Assembly: GCA_947575605.1 (NCBI GenBank) | Contig: CANPNZ010000005.1 | Coordinates: 1 to 64,000 of the forward strand | Origin: an uncultured Clostridium sp. | GTDB lineage: Bacteria; Bacillota; Clostridia; TANB77; CAG-508 | Length of the DNA: 64,000 nucleotides | Reading direction: 5' to 3' | Part shown: positions 18,250 to 27,142 of the stretch, in pieces | Layout of the letters: each line of letters opens with the position of its first letter | Numbering within the stretch: position 1 is the first letter of the stretch | The notes under the pieces: model-generated | Told to the model about the DNA's origin: nothing | The model's input: the letters and a program-made list of their open reading frames with translations, nothing else | The model's database searches: none | Position numbers and translations under genes: made by a program

Positions 18250-18900
18250 ATGCCAAAAATGAAAATAGCAAAACCACAAAATATAGAGTTAGAGAATCTT
18301 ATAAAAATAGACAATTTATTAAATATGTTAAAAGATGAAGAAGAAATCGAAAATATTACGATTGAAAATAAGAAAGAAGAAAAGATAACATGTAAAGATA
18401 TTACCATAAGGAAAGCGATCATAAACAAGGTAGAAATTATAGAAAGCAATTTAGAAAAAAACACTTTTATGGATATTGAATTCAACCATTGCAATTTTTC
18501 CAATACTTCCTTTGAAAATAGCACTTTTATAAGATGTGAATTCAATAATTGTAAGTTAACAGGTTGTAATTTTATAGAAAGTAGAATAGATCATGTAAGT
18601 TTTATAGAAACCAATATGGATTATAGTAACTTATCAATGGCTCGTATGGAAAATGTTTTATTTGAAAATACAGGATTAAGAAATAGTAGTTTTGAAGAAA
18701 ATAGGATAAAAGATATACTATTAAAACAAGCGGATTTAACACAGACGCAATTCTTTAAAACATCTTTAAAAGAAATCGACTTTTCAGATAGTATCATAGA
18801 AGGCATTATTGTTAGTATATCTGATATAAAAGGTGCCATTATTAATCCCTTGCAAGCACTTGATTTAATTGGATTAATGGGAATAAAAATAAAAGAATAA
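18250..18900 (+). CDS. pentapeptide-repeat protein
   Basis: 216 residues. From about residue 60 onwards the sequence is a run of five-residue repeats with F or L at the centre (NCNFSNTSFENSTF style, e.g. CNFIES, VSFIET, SFEENR, TQFFKT), predicted to fold as a right-handed quadrilateral beta-helix. Length and the C-terminal helix-like end (LQALDLIGLMGIKIKE) are reminiscent of Qnr-like gyrase-protecting proteins, but this is only resemblance. Starts at ATG 18250; a second ATG is three codons in. No clear operon partner. Confidence 0.85.
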   Translation: MPKMKIAKPQNIELENLIKIDNLLNMLKDEEEIENITIENKKEEKITCKDITIRKAIINKVEIIESNLEKNTFMDIEFNHCNFSNTSFENSTFIRCEFNNCKLTGCNFIESRIDHVSFIETNMDYSNLSMARMENVLFENTGLRNSSFEENRIKDILLKQADLTQTQFFKTSLKEIDFSDSIIEGIIVSISDIKGAIINPLQALDLIGLMGIKIKE

Positions 18901-18914
18901 TAGCTTCCTATTTG

Positions 18915-18944
18915 TTAGACTTTTTCGAGTTTGTATGATATAAT
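18915..18944 (+). promoter_or_regulatory. promoter for the transglutaminase gene
   Basis: TTAGAC (18915-18920), 18-base spacer, TATAAT (18939-18944), 32 bases before the start codon. Confidence 0.6.
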
Positions 18945-18975
18945 AAAAAAGGAGATCAAACAAAGGAGAAATGTT

Positions 18976-20100
18976 ATGAAAAGTAGAATAACAACAATTA
19001 TCATGACAATTGTCATACTTTTAATTGTTAGTGTTTTTGCATTATTTGGAGTCATTTTTTGGAATGAATGGAAAAGACTAGAAACTTCAGCACAACCAGA
19101 AAAGGTAAAAACAATCATTTCTGGAAATGCCAATACCATAGATCAAGACATTCAAACATCACAAATATTAGAGAATCCATTTAATGATTTAAAAGATGGA
19201 GATAAAAAAGCAAATGAAATAGATTATTCTCATGTAACCATTAATAAATATTTTTATAACCAATTAGATGAATATGCTAAAACCATATACAAAGCTTTTG
19301 AAAGCAACAAAGAAAATATGAAAACAGGAACTTATAAAGTAGAACTAGGAAATTCTTTTAGTCCTTTGCTAAAAGAAAGTAATGGGCAAGACTTATTAGG
19401 GGAATATTATCAGTCAGCCATTGAAGCCTATACTTATGACAACCCAGATGTATTTTATTTAAGTCCTAACAAAATGTATCTAAACATTGAAACTACGACA
19501 AAAGGAAAAAATGTTACTTATGGGGTATATATTAATAGTGGAAATGAGGACAATTATTTGATTGATGACTTTTCTTCCCAAGAAGAAGTGGAAAATGCCA
19601 TTAATAAGATAGAACAGGTTAGAAACCAAATTTTACAAAACAGAAGCTCAGATACTTATGATAATATAAAAATGGTACATGATTATCTAGTAGACAATAT
19701 CCAATATGATACTACCATTTCTAAAAGTAATATCTACAACATTTATGGTGCTATGATAAATGGTGAGGCAGTATGTGAAGGATATGCAAGGAGTTTTAAA
19801 TATTTAATGGATTCACTTAGAATACCATGTACATTAGTAATTGGAAAAGGTACCAATTCAGATGGAGAAACTGAAAATCATGCTTGGAATTATGTACAAA
19901 TAGAGGAACGTTGGTATGCTGTGGATAGTACGTGGGATGATCCTGTGTCTATTACAGGATGGGTGAGCCAAAGTTCAAAATATCGTTATTTCCTAAAAGG
20001 TTCAAATGATATGATAAGAGATCATATACCAAGTGGACAGTTTACCGAAGGAGGTAAGATGTTTAGCTATCCACCATTGAGTAGTTCTAATTATGAATAA
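18976..20100 (+). CDS. membrane-anchored transglutaminase-like protein
   Basis: 374 residues with one N-terminal membrane helix (about 7-26) and an extracytoplasmic body. The transglutaminase-like catalytic triad is visible: Cys in GEAVCEGYARSFKYL, His in ENHAWNYVQ, Asp in WYAVDSTWDDP. Such proteins act as cell-wall or peptide peptidases/amidases more often than true cross-linkers. I start at ATG 18976, seven bases after AAAGGAGAA; the ORF track start at 18931 overlaps the promoter. Next gene follows after 35 bases. Confidence 0.9.
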   Translation: MKSRITTIIMTIVILLIVSVFALFGVIFWNEWKRLETSAQPEKVKTIISGNANTIDQDIQTSQILENPFNDLKDGDKKANEIDYSHVTINKYFYNQLDEYAKTIYKAFESNKENMKTGTYKVELGNSFSPLLKESNGQDLLGEYYQSAIEAYTYDNPDVFYLSPNKMYLNIETTTKGKNVTYGVYINSGNEDNYLIDDFSSQEEVENAINKIEQVRNQILQNRSSDTYDNIKMVHDYLVDNIQYDTTISKSNIYNIYGAMINGEAVCEGYARSFKYLMDSLRIPCTLVIGKGTNSDGETENHAWNYVQIEERWYAVDSTWDDPVSITGWVSQSSKYRYFLKGSNDMIRDHIPSGQFTEGGKMFSYPPLSSSNYE

Positions 20101-20135
20101 TTTTAGAAATAAGAATGAAATGAGAGAATAATAAT

Positions 20136-20996
20136 ATGTCAGATAAAATGAATGTAATTTTAGATACCGATACCTATAATGAATGTGATGATCAATTTGC
20201 ACTTTCTTATTTATTAAAATCACAAAAGAAATTTAACATAGAAGCTATTACAGTAGCCCCCTATCATAGGGACAATGGAATATCCATACAAGAAGGAACG
20301 GAGAAGAGCTATCAAGAGATTATCAAGATTTGTAATTGGTTAAATTTTGATACCACTGGAAAAGTATTCAGAGGTTCAACCAATTATATAGGAGAGGGAT
20401 ATCAAGAAAAAAATGAGGCTGTTAATAAAATAATAGAAATAGCCAATAAAAATGATAAGACTTATCTATTAGCCATAGGAGCAATAACGAATATAGCAAG
20501 AGCAATCCAGGAGGAACCTAAAATAATAGATAAAATAGAAGTAATTTGGCTTGGTGGTAATAGTTTATTAAGTAAGGATAATAAAGAATTTAATTTTAAA
20601 CAAGATGTACAAGCAGTAAAGATAGTATTAGCATCCAAAGTAAAACTTACCATCATACCTTGTAAAAATGTAGCTTCTAATTTAAGAACTTCCATTTATG
20701 AATTAGAGCATTTTTTGAAAGGAAAAAGTGAATTATGCAATTATTTATGTCAGAGATTTTATAAGGATGGAGTGCATGGCATACAGGAAAGAAGAGTTAT
20801 CTGGGATATTAGTGTAATTGCGTATATGATAAATAAAGATTGGTTTGAGAGTAGTTCTATTAGTTGCCCTAATATTAAAGAGGATACTTCTTATAAACTG
20901 ACAGAGAATAAACACAAAATAACAATGGTTCATGATTTAAAAGTAGATGAAATTTTTAAGGATCTGTTTGAAAAGTTGGGGGGCAATCAAGTATGA
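20136..20996 (+). CDS. nucleoside hydrolase-like protein
   Basis: Probable IUNH-type N-ribohydrolase, cleaving the base from a nucleoside. The N-terminal calcium-site motif appears as NVILDTDTYNECDDQFAL (DxDxxxxxDD), followed by an AIGAITNIARAI segment as in the family. 286 residues. Substrate unassigned. It lies 35 bases downstream of the transglutaminase gene and could be co-transcribed. Ends at a shared terminator with spoIVA on the opposite strand. Confidence 0.82.
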   Translation: MSDKMNVILDTDTYNECDDQFALSYLLKSQKKFNIEAITVAPYHRDNGISIQEGTEKSYQEIIKICNWLNFDTTGKVFRGSTNYIGEGYQEKNEAVNKIIEIANKNDKTYLLAIGAITNIARAIQEEPKIIDKIEVIWLGGNSLLSKDNKEFNFKQDVQAVKIVLASKVKLTIIPCKNVASNLRTSIYELEHFLKGKSELCNYLCQRFYKDGVHGIQERRVIWDISVIAYMINKDWFESSSISCPNIKEDTSYKLTENKHKITMVHDLKVDEIFKDLFEKLGGNQV

Positions 20997-21011
20997 GATA
21001 TAAAAAGAAAG

Positions 21012-21033
21012 CGGACATTCGTTACAATGTCCG
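21012..21033. terminator. convergent terminator between nucleoside hydrolase and spoIVA
   Basis: CGGACATT, loop, AATGTCCG hairpin followed by a short T-rich stretch; positioned between two convergent genes. Confidence 0.6.
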
Positions 21034-21039
21034 ATAGTT

Positions 21040-22518
21040 TTATAAAATAATGCAAATTAAGCCGCCACTACCTTCGTTTACAATACGTTCTAAAGTCTCT
21101 TGTAATTTACATTGAGCATCTTCTGGCATTTTAGAAAGTTTTGTTTGAAGTCCTTCATTTACAAGCTCATGTAAGCTCTTTCCAAAAATATTAGATTTCC
21201 AAATTTCTTTTGGATTACTTTCGAATTCAGAAAGTAAATAATTAACCAATTCTTCCGATTGTTTTTCGGAACCAACAATAGGAGAAACCTCAGTTTCTAC
21301 ACAAGTTTTAATTAAGTGAATGGAAGGTGCTTTTGCCTTTAATTTGACTCCAAAACGAGAGCCTTGCTTAATCATTTCTGGTTCTTCCAATTCTAAGTCG
21401 TCAATGCTAGGAGTTACAATACCATAACCTTTCGCATCTACTTCTTCTAAAGCATAGGCAATTCGGTCAAATTTCTTTTTCGTTTTCGATAAATCAGAAA
21501 TAATACTAAACAAATCACCTTCATTGGTAACATCCACATTGGTAATTTCAGAAAGAACTTGATAAAATAATTCCTCTTTCAAAGTGATTTCAACATTAAC
21601 ATTACCATCTCCTAATCGAATATCTGTAATGGAAGTTCTGGAGATAATTTCTGTTTGTTTAATGCGGTCTACACAACTAGAAACATCTTTTAAAACATGT
21701 ACATCGGTAAAAGCATTTTGTATTTCATTGAATAATTCGGCTTTTAAAGGATGAGATCCTTCTAAACCATCAATCCAACGAGGGAATTTGATGCAAATTT
21801 GTTCCACTGGAAATTCATACAACACTTTAGAAAACATGTTATTAATATCATCAATGGTTAGATATTCACAGTTGGTAGGCATAACAGTTGTATTATATTT
21901 TTCACTTAATTTATCAGCTAATTCTCTGGTATAATTAGAATTTGGGTCGTCTGAATTTAAAAGAATAATAAATGGTTTGTTCAAGGCTTTTAATTCACTA
22001 ACCACTCTTTCTTCTGCTTGGATATAATCTTCTCTTGGAATATCGGTAATAGAACCATCGGTTGTAACTAAAACGCCAATCGTAGAATGTTCGTCAATTA
22101 CTTTTTTGGTTCCAATTTCAGCTGCTGTTTCAAAAGGAATTTCTTCATCAGACCAAGGGGTTTTTACCATTCGAGGCATATCATCCTCTAAATAGCCAAT
22201 TGCATTATCTACTAAATAGCCAACGCAATCTACTAACCTGGTTTTAAATTTTAAATTGTTGTCCAATGTGATTTCGATTGCTTCATTTGGAATGAACTTT
22301 GGCTCAGTTGTCATGATGGTTTTTCCACCAGCACTTTGAGGAAGTTCATCTTTTGCCCTTTCTTTTTTGTATTCATTATCAATATTTGGGATAACTAATA
22401 AATCCATAAATCTTTTGATAAAAGTAGATTTACCAGTTCTGACAGGACCCACTACTCCCACATAGATGTCACCATCTGTCCTTTTTGCGATGTCTTCATA
22501 CAATCTTGTATTTTCCAT
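21040..22518 (-). CDS. spoIVA: stage IV sporulation protein A (coat morphogenetic ATPase)
   Basis: Forms the ATP-dependent basement layer of the spore coat around the forespore. 492 residues as in Bacillus and Clostridium. The N-terminal Walker A is GVVGPVRTGKSTFIKRF (about 21-37), with an early SAGGKTIMTTEPKFIP segment and RLVDCVGYLV switch-like motif. The C-terminus is the conserved hydrophobic end (GSGGLICIIL) needed for membrane anchoring via SpoVM in relatives. AAAGGAGGT site, sigma-E-like promoter upstream. No CGG codons. Confidence 0.97.
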   Translation of the reverse strand: MENTRLYEDIAKRTDGDIYVGVVGPVRTGKSTFIKRFMDLLVIPNIDNEYKKERAKDELPQSAGGKTIMTTEPKFIPNEAIEITLDNNLKFKTRLVDCVGYLVDNAIGYLEDDMPRMVKTPWSDEEIPFETAAEIGTKKVIDEHSTIGVLVTTDGSITDIPREDYIQAEERVVSELKALNKPFIILLNSDDPNSNYTRELADKLSEKYNTTVMPTNCEYLTIDDINNMFSKVLYEFPVEQICIKFPRWIDGLEGSHPLKAELFNEIQNAFTDVHVLKDVSSCVDRIKQTEIISRTSITDIRLGDGNVNVEITLKEELFYQVLSEITNVDVTNEGDLFSIISDLSKTKKKFDRIAYALEEVDAKGYGIVTPSIDDLELEEPEMIKQGSRFGVKLKAKAPSIHLIKTCVETEVSPIVGSEKQSEELVNYLLSEFESNPKEIWKSNIFGKSLHELVNEGLQTKLSKMPEDAQCKLQETLERIVNEGSGGLICIIL

Positions 22519-22584
22519 CTATATACCTCCTTTAATATCGCTCTTTGTTTTGAAGCAAAATGTTTGTACAAATAACTTTAGTTA

Positions 22585-22614
22585 AATATATGGAGGTTTT
22601 TTTTAGAATATGAC
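22585..22614 (-). promoter_or_regulatory. sigma-E-type promoter for spoIVA
   Basis: On the minus strand GTCATATT (22607-22614) is followed after 14 bases by CATATATT (22585-22592). These fit the sporulation sigma-E consensus (about TCATATT and CATACA-T, spacer 14-15) and spoIVA is a known mother-cell sigma-E gene. Confidence 0.75.
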
Positions 22615-22702
22615 AAGTTTAAATCAAAAACTTGATAATTAGAAGCAAATATGATAAAATCGCATATAATATAGAAAAGTTTGTTATGATTTAATAGTTA
22701 TA

Positions 22703-22800
22703 TAAGAAAAGGTTAATCTATAACTATTTTTTGAAAAAACATAACTGGGGTCTACCTAAGGGTCTTTTCTTCAAAATATTTATAGATTAACCTTTTTCTT
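22703..22800. repeat. inverted repeat with 30-bp arms
   Basis: AAGAAAAGGTTAATCTATAA and its near-complement flank a short centre that includes GGGGTCTACC. Lies in the 385-base gap between spoIVA and the pyrophosphorylase gene, which is otherwise empty apart from the spoIVA promoter. The AAAAGTTAATC phrase recurs inside elements at 29.8 and 45.6 kb. Confidence 0.7.
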
Positions 22801-22903
22801 AGAGAATATTTTTAGAATAAATTTTAAATTTGATATACTAATTATCATTAAGAATCATCAAACAGACGAATCTTGGAAGACCGAAAGGGAGATGGGGTAA
22901 AGG

Positions 22904-24149
22904 ATGGATAAAACGCAAGATACAATACAATTATTGAAGACCTATCATCAAGAACATATTGTAAAATTGTTAGAACAATTAGAAGGAAAAGAAAAAGAAG
23001 AACTAATCGAACAAATTAATAAAATAGACTTCCATCAAATTATGGAGCTTTACGATAGTACAAAAAGAGAAATTGAAATCAGAGAAAATAAGATAGAAAA
23101 TATCGCCTATTTAGATAAAGCCAAATTATCCAAAGAACAAAAGGAAGATTTTGAGCGATTAGGAGAAATGGCAATTCGAAATGGAGAATATGCCGTAGTT
23201 ACTATGGCAGGTGGACAGGGAAGTAGACTTCGGACATAATGGACCAAAGGGAACTTTTCGATTAGATGTATATGGAAAAGGAAAATATTTATTTGAAATA
23301 TTAGCAGAAAACTTAAAAGAAGCCAATAAAAAATACGAAGTAATCATTCCATGGTATATCATGACAAGTAAAGAGAATAACGAAGAAACGCTATCTTTCT
23401 TAGAAAAAAATAATTATTTTGGTTATGATAAAAAAAGTGTCATTATCTTTACACAAAGTGAATTACCATTAGTGGATACAGAAGGAAAGCTGTTAATGAA
23501 TAAAGAAAAGAAAATAAAAGAAGCATCCGATGGTAATGGTGGTACTTATTCTTCTTTAAGAAGAAGTGGTTGTTTAGCAGATATGAAGGAAAGAGGCATC
23601 AAGTGGATATTTATTGGTGGAGTCGATAATGTACTTTTAAAAATGGTAGATGTTATGTTATTGGGAATGGCCATCAAGCAAAATGTTCAAATTGCATCAA
23701 AATCTGTTGTAAAAGCAAATCCACATGAAAAAGTAGGGGTATTCTGTAAGATGAACGGACACCCAAAAGTAATCGAATATGCGGAATTACCAGAAAAAAT
23801 GGCAGAAGAAGTTGACCAAGATGGCGAATTAAAATATGGAGAATCACATATTATGTGCAATTTATATACCATAGATGCTATTGAAAAAGTTAGTAAAGAG
23901 CACTTAATGTATCATTGTGCTTTTAAGAAAAATTCGTACATAGATGAAAATGGCAGAGAAGTGATACCAGAAAAACCAAATTCTTATAAATTTGAATCTT
24001 TTATTTTTGATGCTTTTGAGTTTTTTGATGATATTGCCATATTAAGAGGGAAAAGAGAAGATGATTTTGCCCCAGTTAAAAATAAAGATGGTGTAGATAG
24101 CCCCAAAACAGCAAAAGAATTGTATGAAAAATATTGGATGAGAAGATAG
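22904..24149 (+). CDS. UDP-N-acetylhexosamine/UTP-sugar pyrophosphorylase, split by +1 shift at CGG
   Basis: Nucleotidyltransferase of the UDPGP (UAP1-like) family, making UDP-sugar from UTP and a sugar 1-phosphate. ORFs 22904-23239 and 23211-24149 join to a 414-residue protein. The break is codon 110, inside the nucleotide-binding loop: zero frame reads GGQGSRL-CGG-ACA-stop; dropping the C gives GGQGSRLGHNGPKGTF, the family motif. Without the shift no active enzyme could be made. Codon 110 is CGG followed by A. The second ORF lacks a ribosome binding site. The next gene is a GlmU-C-like beta-helix protein, suggesting they act together in UDP-amino-sugar synthesis. Confidence 0.88.
23231..23234 (+). 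other. candidate +1 recoding site CGGA in the pyrophosphorylase gene
   Basis: Zero-frame CGG (23231-23233) after CTT, with a TAA two codons later; +1 frame reads GGA as the invariant glycine of the RLG loop. Confidence 0.75.
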
Positions 24150-24460
24150 GGGACGTTTCTTTTCCGACATTTTTGTCGTATTAGGGACACATTTTTATGT
24201 GGTTGTAAATTGATAATTGTTATTATATATTATTTTTTATATTCATTACTCGGTTTGCTACATGACCTAAAAAATCTAATAGAAATTAGTCAGCACCCTC
24301 ATGGAAGTGAGATTCCCTAACTAATTTAATAAGATTTTTTACGGTCATTTCACAGCACATTCGTTATTCCTATAAAAAATAATATATAGTAACAAATAAA
24401 ATTTATATTAAATGAGATGTGTCCCCAAAACGACAAAAATGTCGGGAAAGAAACGTCCCC
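24149..24460. repeat. long palindromic element, GGGGACG type
   Basis: A 312-bp element with outer arms of about 50 bp (GGGGACGTTTCTTTTCCGAC and imperfect complement) and a nested inverted repeat (AAAAAATCTAATAGAAATTA and complement). It starts at the stop codon of the pyrophosphorylase gene and ends 26 bases before the next start codon. No ORF. Confidence 0.85.
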
Positions 24461-24485
24461 AATGCAACAGAAAGGAAAAAAGAAA

Positions 24486-25151
24486 ATGGAAGAATGTAAA
24501 GTTTGTAATTTATATAATTTGGAGGAGACAATAGCAAAAGAATTACTAGAAAAAGTAACTTATCCATGGGAAGTTCTTTCTCAAATTAATGATTACATAT
24601 TAGAATTAGGAAGTAAGTTAGATTTAGAAAAGTATGAAAAGATAGGAGAAGATGTATGGATTGCTAAGACTGCTAAAGTTATGCCATCAGCTTATATTCA
24701 CGGACCAACTATTATTGGAGAAAATGCTGAAGTAAGACATTGTGCTTTTATTCGTGGAAAAGTAATTGTTGGAGAAGGAGCAGTGGTAGGAAATTCTACT
24801 GAATTAAAAAATGTAATTTTATTTAATAAAGTGCAAGTTCCACATTATAATTATGTGGGAGATTCTATCTTAGGTTATAAAGCACACATGGGAGCAGGAT
24901 CTATTACTTCTAATGTGAAATCAGATAAAAAATTAGTGATTGTGAAAAAGGGAGAAGAAAAAATAGAAACAGGACTAAAAAAATTTGGGGCTATGATTGG
25001 TGATGAAGTAGAAATTGGATGTGGCAGTGTACTAAATCCAGGTACAGTACTTGGAAAGAATAGCAATATTTATCCCTTATCTTCTGTTAGAGGAGTTGTT
25101 CCTAAAAATAGTATTTATAAAAATAAAAATGAGATTGTAGAAAAGAAATAA
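24486..25151 (+). CDS. left-handed beta-helix protein, GlmU C-domain-like
   Basis: 221 residues with hexapeptide repeats of the LbH superfamily (e.g. TIIGENAEVRH, VIVGEGAVVGN, AMIGDEVEIGCGS). The segment KVQVPHYNYVGDSILGYKAHMGAGS parallels the acetyltransferase half of GlmU, including a histidine-containing HYNYVGD stretch. It may act as an acetyltransferase or regulatory partner of the adjacent pyrophosphorylase, i.e. a split GlmU-like arrangement. I start at ATG 24486 after AAAGGAAAAAA; the ORF-track start at 24417 lies inside the palindromic element. Confidence 0.8.
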   Translation: MEECKVCNLYNLEETIAKELLEKVTYPWEVLSQINDYILELGSKLDLEKYEKIGEDVWIAKTAKVMPSAYIHGPTIIGENAEVRHCAFIRGKVIVGEGAVVGNSTELKNVILFNKVQVPHYNYVGDSILGYKAHMGAGSITSNVKSDKKLVIVKKGEEKIETGLKKFGAMIGDEVEIGCGSVLNPGTVLGKNSNIYPLSSVRGVVPKNSIYKNKNEIVEKK

Positions 25152-25157
25152 AAGAAA

Positions 25158-25207
25158 AGAAACTATATCAGTAATGCTATAAAACATTATTGATATGGTT
25201 TCTTTTT
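25158..25207. terminator. convergent bidirectional terminator
   Basis: AGAAACTATATCAGTAATG and CATTATTGATATGGTTTCT pair almost fully and are followed by a T-run on the plus strand and an A-rich stretch (T-run on minus). It separates convergent genes. Confidence 0.85.
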
Positions 25208-25219
25208 AGATTACTTAGG

Positions 25220-25594
25220 TTACATAGATTGATTTCCAGGAATAAAGTAATCAACCACACCATAGATTAAAGCACCAATAATGGCAGCGATCCATGAAAT
25301 AGAATAACCAGCAACGAAGAATTGTGTTACATATAAAACAATAGCTGCTAATGCAAAACCTACAAATCCTTTACCAAATGGACTAGCATGTAAACCAGTG
25401 AATTTGATAACTAAATAATCGATAACCGTTAGGACGACAGCAGCAATTGCTAGTGTCCAAAAACTATTAATGGTAAATCCTGGTGTAAAAAATGCAGTAA
25501 TAGCTAAAACCACAGCGGAAGCAACTAATCTACCAACTATTTGCCATGCCGTAGAGCCACCTGTTCTTGTTTGATTTCCTTGAGCTTCTGACAT
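25220..25594 (-). CDS. phage holin family / YvlD-like small membrane protein
   Basis: 124 residues, with about four hydrophobic helices and glycine-rich turns (AFFTPGFTINSFWTLAIAAVV, GVVDYFIPG). The repeated FTPG/FIPG pattern is like the four-helix DUF/PF04020 'phage holin family' proteins common in Firmicutes; no lysin is nearby, so a phage function is unlikely. Start chosen at ATG 25594 because AAGGAGG lies upstream; the track start (25627) lies before that site. Confidence 0.7.
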   Translation of the reverse strand: MSEAQGNQTRTGGSTAWQIVGRLVASAVVLAITAFFTPGFTINSFWTLAIAAVVLTVIDYLVIKFTGLHASPFGKGFVGFALAAIVLYVTQFFVAGYSISWIAAIIGALIYGVVDYFIPGNQSM

Positions 25595-25758
25595 AAGTCT
25601 GACCTCCTTAGAATTAAAATTTATCATGTGTTTTTTTCAAAGGTTCTAAAATTATTATTCTCAAAAAGAAAAAAATTATTCAAAAAAAAGCGTATAAAAA
25701 AGTTAAAATTTGTAAAAAATAAATAAAAACTTGAAAAAACAAAAAAGTAGGTGTTTTG

Positions 25759-26430
25759 ATGTTAATTACATTTATAAGAGCAATCATATTATATATTATT
25801 GTTTTAGTTGTAATGCGATTAATGGGAAAAAGAGAAATAGGGCAATTACAACCATTTGAATTGGCCATTTCGATTATGATAGCAGACTTAGCATCTATAC
25901 CCATGACGGAGATAGGAATTCCCATATCGAATGGAATTATACCCATATTAGGACTTTTAGTCATGCACTTAATTATTTCTATTATTAATATGAAAAGTTT
26001 AAAAGCAAGAGAAGTGATTTGTGGAAAGCCAAGTATTTTAATTTATAGAGGAAAAATTAATGAAGAAGCATTAAGAAAAGAAAGATTTACAATCAATGAA
26101 CTAGAAGAAAGACTACGAGGAAATAATGTTGTCAATTTAGGAGATGTCGAATATGCCATATTAGAAACAAGTGGCCAAGTAACGGTAATACAAAAACCAG
26201 AAAAAAGAAATACCATTCCAGAGGATTTTCAAATTCAACCAGAATATGAAGGAATACCGTATGATTTAGTAATTGATGGAAAGATTATGACAAAAAATTT
26301 ACAAGCCTTAGGAAAAAATTATGCTTGGTTAAAAAAACAAGTGGAGAAATTTAAAATAAAGCCAGAAGAAGCATTAGTGGTAACAATAGATGGAAAAGGA
26401 CAAATTTTCTGTCAGAAAAAAGGCGCATAG
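25759..26430 (+). CDS. YetF-like DUF421 membrane protein
   Basis: 223 residues with three N-terminal helices followed by a cytoplasmic DUF421 domain. Diagnostic features are VVMRLMGKREIGQLQPFELAI near residue 20 and the GKPSILIYRGKINEEALRK block near residue 95. Members of this family occur in many spore formers; YetF-type proteins have been linked to germination or cation-dependent processes in some species, so role is left open. The start at ATG 25759 follows GTAGGTG. The gene downstream encodes the DUF4363 protein often paired with it. Confidence 0.88.
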   Translation: MLITFIRAIILYIIVLVVMRLMGKREIGQLQPFELAISIMIADLASIPMTEIGIPISNGIIPILGLLVMHLIISIINMKSLKAREVICGKPSILIYRGKINEEALRKERFTINELEERLRGNNVVNLGDVEYAILETSGQVTVIQKPEKRNTIPEDFQIQPEYEGIPYDLVIDGKIMTKNLQALGKNYAWLKKQVEKFKIKPEEALVVTIDGKGQIFCQKKGA

Positions 26431-26462
26431 GTTGCCAGTGATCTTGTTAATGGTTTCGGGTT

Positions 26463-26560
26463 TGCCACTGGGGACGGACCTTTTTGGCAATTTTATATAT
26501 ACGATACAATCTAATAAAAAATATATGGAAGTTGCCAAAAAGGTCCGTCCCCAATGGCAC
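26463..26560. repeat. palindromic GGGGACGG element, short copy
   Basis: Inverted arms GGGGACGGACCTTTTTGGCA and complement, about 28 bp each, with a 41-bp AT-rich centre; it fills the gap between the DUF421 and DUF4363 genes. An additional GTTGCCAGTG arm lies just left of it at 26431. Confidence 0.9.
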
Positions 26561-26574
26561 AAAAGGAGGCTAAT

Positions 26575-26964
26575 ATGTTAAAAGAAACGATTATATGTAT
26601 TATTATTGTAATAGCTATTTTCTTTGGAGATAATGCAACTCAAAGTTATACGAAAGAAACGGTTAGTAATCTGTCAAATGGACTTACTTCATTAAGAGAA
26701 AATTTGATACAGGAAAATGTAGAAAAAGAAAAGGTACAAAAAGAAATAAACAATATTTATAAACAATGGGAAGAAAGACACGACAAATTGGCTTATTTTA
26801 TTGAACATGATGAATTAGAGAAAGTAGAAACAGAATTTGTGGCGATAAAAGGTTATATCGAAACAGAAGATTATGAAGAGTCTATTAGCGAATTGGATAA
26901 AAGTGTTTTTATTTTAGAACATATTGAAGATAAATACGCTTTTAATTTACAAAATGTGTTTTAA
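26575..26964 (+). CDS. DUF4363 family protein
   Basis: 129 residues with one N-terminal membrane helix (about 4-20, IICIIIVIAIFFGDN) and a helical extracytoplasmic region rich in Glu and Lys (coiled-coil-like, VEKEKVQKEINNIYKQWEER). Typically encoded beside DUF421/YetF, as here. The start ATG 26575 has an AAAAGGAGG site directly downstream of the palindromic element's right arm. Function unknown. Confidence 0.8.
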   Translation: MLKETIICIIIVIAIFFGDNATQSYTKETVSNLSNGLTSLRENLIQENVEKEKVQKEINNIYKQWEERHDKLAYFIEHDELEKVETEFVAIKGYIETEDYEESISELDKSVFILEHIEDKYAFNLQNVF

Positions 26965-27056
26965 GTAAAGTCTTTAAATAAAAGTTTTTTATAAGGAAAA
27001 AATAAAGATGATAGAACCGTTTTTAAAATAAGAAGTTTAATGATAAGGGGGAATAT

Positions 27057-27093
27057 AAAAAATCTTAATTGCATAATATGCAATTAAGATTTT
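27057..27093. terminator. terminator after DUF4363 gene
   Basis: AAAATCTTAATTGCAT and its complement with a three-base loop, ending in TTTT. Confidence 0.7.
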
Positions 27094-27098
27094 AAAAA

Positions 27099-27129
27099 GT
27101 TGCCAAAAAGGTCCGTCCCCAATGGCACA
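27099..27129. repeat. solo arm of the GGGGACGG repeat
   Basis: GTTGCCAAAAAGGTCCGTCC continues into CCAATGGCAC, identical to the right arm of the 26463 element. No partner arm adjacent. Confidence 0.85.
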
Positions 27130-27142
27130 GCTAAGAAATCTC

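Noticed and set aside
25220-25594. Prophage remnant based on the holin-family protein
   Set aside because: No endolysin, integrase or structural phage genes are near; this protein family is widely chromosomal.
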